From Kiritimatiellales bacterium (GTDB lineage Bacteria > Verrucomicrobiota > Kiritimatiellia > Kiritimatiellales > Pontiellaceae), in the NCBI GenBank assembly GCA_021734595.1, contig JAIPIO010000203.1, positions 1-7,214 of the forward strand: a DNA stretch of 7,214 bases, written 5' to 3'. The notes beneath the pieces were generated by a model. That model saw only the letters and a list, made by a program, of their open reading frames with translations, was not told the origin of the DNA and made no database searches. Both the position numbers and the translations under genes were made by a program. Shown here piece by piece: positions 5,998-7,214 of the stretch (its first letter is position 1; every line of letters begins with the position of its first letter).

Positions 5998-7214
5998 ATG
6001 TGGCGTCTTTCAACGGGTTTTTTTTGCGTGATGCTTTGTGCGTCGGGGCTTTTTGCGGAGCGGGAAACGGTTAAGTTGGGCTCGCTGCCGGTGCTGTCGC
6101 CGGATGGAAAGCGGCTGGTGTTCGAATACCGCGGCGACCTGTGGAGCGCGGCATCCAAGGGCGGGAAAGCGGAGCGGTTGACGGCGCACGGGGCGCTGGA
6201 TGCACGCCCGGTGTTTTCGCCGGACGGGAAACAACTGGCGTTTTCCAGCAAGCGCGACGGAACCTGGCAGACCTATGTGATGCCGTCGGGGGGAGGCCAC
6301 CCGGAAAAGCTCACCTTTCACAGCGAGGGCAGCTCGCCGTATGCTTGGTATCCCGATGGCAAGTCGCTGATTGTGCGCGGCAAGCGCGCCTCCACGGGTT
6401 ATCTTCAGGAACGGTTTTTTAAAATCCCCCATGCCGGCGGCCGTGTCGAGGAGATGCTGTTTAACGGATATGCCCGCGAGGTTTCGCTGTCGCCCGACGG
6501 GAAGAAACTGCTGTTCACCACCGGCAGCTCGCGGCTCTACCGCCGTGGCTCCACGGGCAGCGTCGCCAGCCGTATCTGGCTGTACGATGTGGAGACCGGG
6601 AAGCAGAAACTGGTGTGCGGTGATTCGAACGGAAGCCGGACGCCCATGTGGAAGCCAGACGGGTCGGGGTTCTACTATGCACGGCAGCGCGACGGTTGCT
6701 TTAATATCTGGGAATACACGTTCGGTGAAAAAAAGCAGAGGCAGCTCACACACTTTAAGGATGGCTCGGTGATTATTCCGTCGCTGGCCCAAAACGGCCG
6801 GGCGATGGTGTTCCGTCAGCTGTTTGACTTTTACAGGCTGGATCCGACCAAACCCGACTCACTGAAAAAACTAAAGCTTTGGATCCAACCGGATACGCCG
6901 CCGGAAACATATCGGCGGCGGTGGTACGACAAGGTGTGGAACAACGATGCGTACGGATCGTTTGCCTGCACCAAGGACGGGCTGGAGCTTTGCTTTACGA
7001 CGGGCGGCGACCTGTGGGTGATGGACACGGTGCTGCGCGAGCCGCGCCTGGTCTGCGGCGAGACGGCCACCCACGAGCGCGAGGCGGTTTTTGCGCCGGA
7101 TGGTAATGCCATCTATTTCCTGCGCGACGATGGGCTGGGGGTCAATATCTGGAAAGCGGAGAAGGCCAACCCGGAGGCCTACTGGTGGCAGAACGAAGAG
7201 TTTGTCCTGACGCC
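5998..7214 (+). CDS. Secreted tricorn/TolB-like beta-propeller protein, N-terminal part (3' truncated)
   Basis: The frame is open from ATG 5998 to the right edge (405 codons), so the protein continues beyond the window. It starts with a signal peptide (about 1-20, ending GLFA). A series of PD40/WD40-like beta-propeller blades follows, marked by SPDGK-type turns. These are LSPDGKRLVFEYRGDLW from 33, FSPDGKQLAFSSKRDG from 73, WYPDGKSLIV from 117, LSPDGKKLLFTT from 164, WKPDGSGFYYA from 218, a TKDGLELCFTTGGDLWVMD blade and a final FAPDGNAIYFLRDDG blade. The order GDLW, then GG.AERLT, then FSPDGK is typical of tricorn proteases and related S41 serine peptidases of about 1,000-1,100 residues. In those, the propellers feed peptides to a PDZ plus S41 catalytic half. 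That half is not visible here, so a non-catalytic TolB-like protein cannot be excluded. A signal peptide implies an extracytoplasmic role. It lies 77 bases after fic and has its own strong ribosome-binding site. Confidence 0.85.
   Translation, partial: MWRLSTGFFCVMLCASGLFAERETVKLGSLPVLSPDGKRLVFEYRGDLWSAASKGGKAERLTAHGALDARPVFSPDGKQLAFSSKRDGTWQTYVMPSGGGHPEKLTFHSEGSSPYAWYPDGKSLIVRGKRASTGYLQERFFKIPHAGGRVEEMLFNGYAREVSLSPDGKKLLFTTGSSRLYRRGSTGSVASRIWLYDVETGKQKLVCGDSNGSRTPMWKPDGSGFYYARQRDGCFNIWEYTFGEKKQRQLTHFKDGSVIIPSLAQNGRAMVFRQLFDFYRLDPTKPDSLKKLKLWIQPDTPPETYRRRWYDKVWNNDAYGSFACTKDGLELCFTTGGDLWVMDTVLREPRLVCGETATHEREAVFAPDGNAIYFLRDDGLGVNIWKAEKANPEAYWWQNEEFVLT

Overview
The window reads as a stretch of a marine, polysaccharide-degrading bacterial chromosome. 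All supported genes lie on the + strand, and three of them begin with clear Sec-type signal peptides. The gene mix is a GH50-type agarase-like hydrolase, a secreted right-handed beta-helix protein with a calcium-binding tail, a Fic protein and a tricorn-like beta-propeller protein. Together with a recurring TTTCCAATCATTGGAAA palindrome, it resembles what I recall of Kiritimatiellota/PVC genomes such as Pontiella. That placement is an inference from style, not from a marker gene.

Layout. Positions 3-254 are the C-terminal end of a gene entering from the left, unidentified, with a small Trp/Gly-rich beta-type domain. Eight bases later, 263-2287 encodes a secreted clan GH-A glycoside hydrolase with GH50 beta-agarase hallmarks. 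Its stop overlaps the start of 2280-4859, a secreted beta-helix protein of about 859 residues. These three genes look like one co-transcribed carbohydrate-utilisation unit. The enzymes would act outside the cytoplasm on a galactan or similar algal polysaccharide.

Positions 4913-5920 hold a Fic-family gene (AMP-transferase-like fold, class II autoinhibition motif, complete HPFxDGNGR motif, C-terminal winged-helix-like region). It is broken by one in-frame TGA at 5375-5377, where the family normally has tryptophan. From 5998 to the right edge runs the N-terminal part of a secreted tricorn/TolB-like beta-propeller protein, probably an S41 peptidase whose catalytic part is outside the window.

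The most unusual signal is a family of hairpin-forming palindromic repeats. Two copies with the same plan (14-15-nt arm, 10-nt loop, 14-nt arm ending CCAATCATTGGAAA) flank the broken fic gene on both sides in the same orientation. A related doublet lies inside the GH50 coding sequence and is translated in frame. Weaker relatives sit in the beta-helix gene, all reading CCA-ACC-NNT-GGA (Pro-Thr-x-Gly). This suggests a REP/MITE-like element that can lie both between and within genes. I see no tRNA, rRNA, CRISPR array, transposase or convincing rho-independent terminator. No gene-free stretch exceeds 300 bases.
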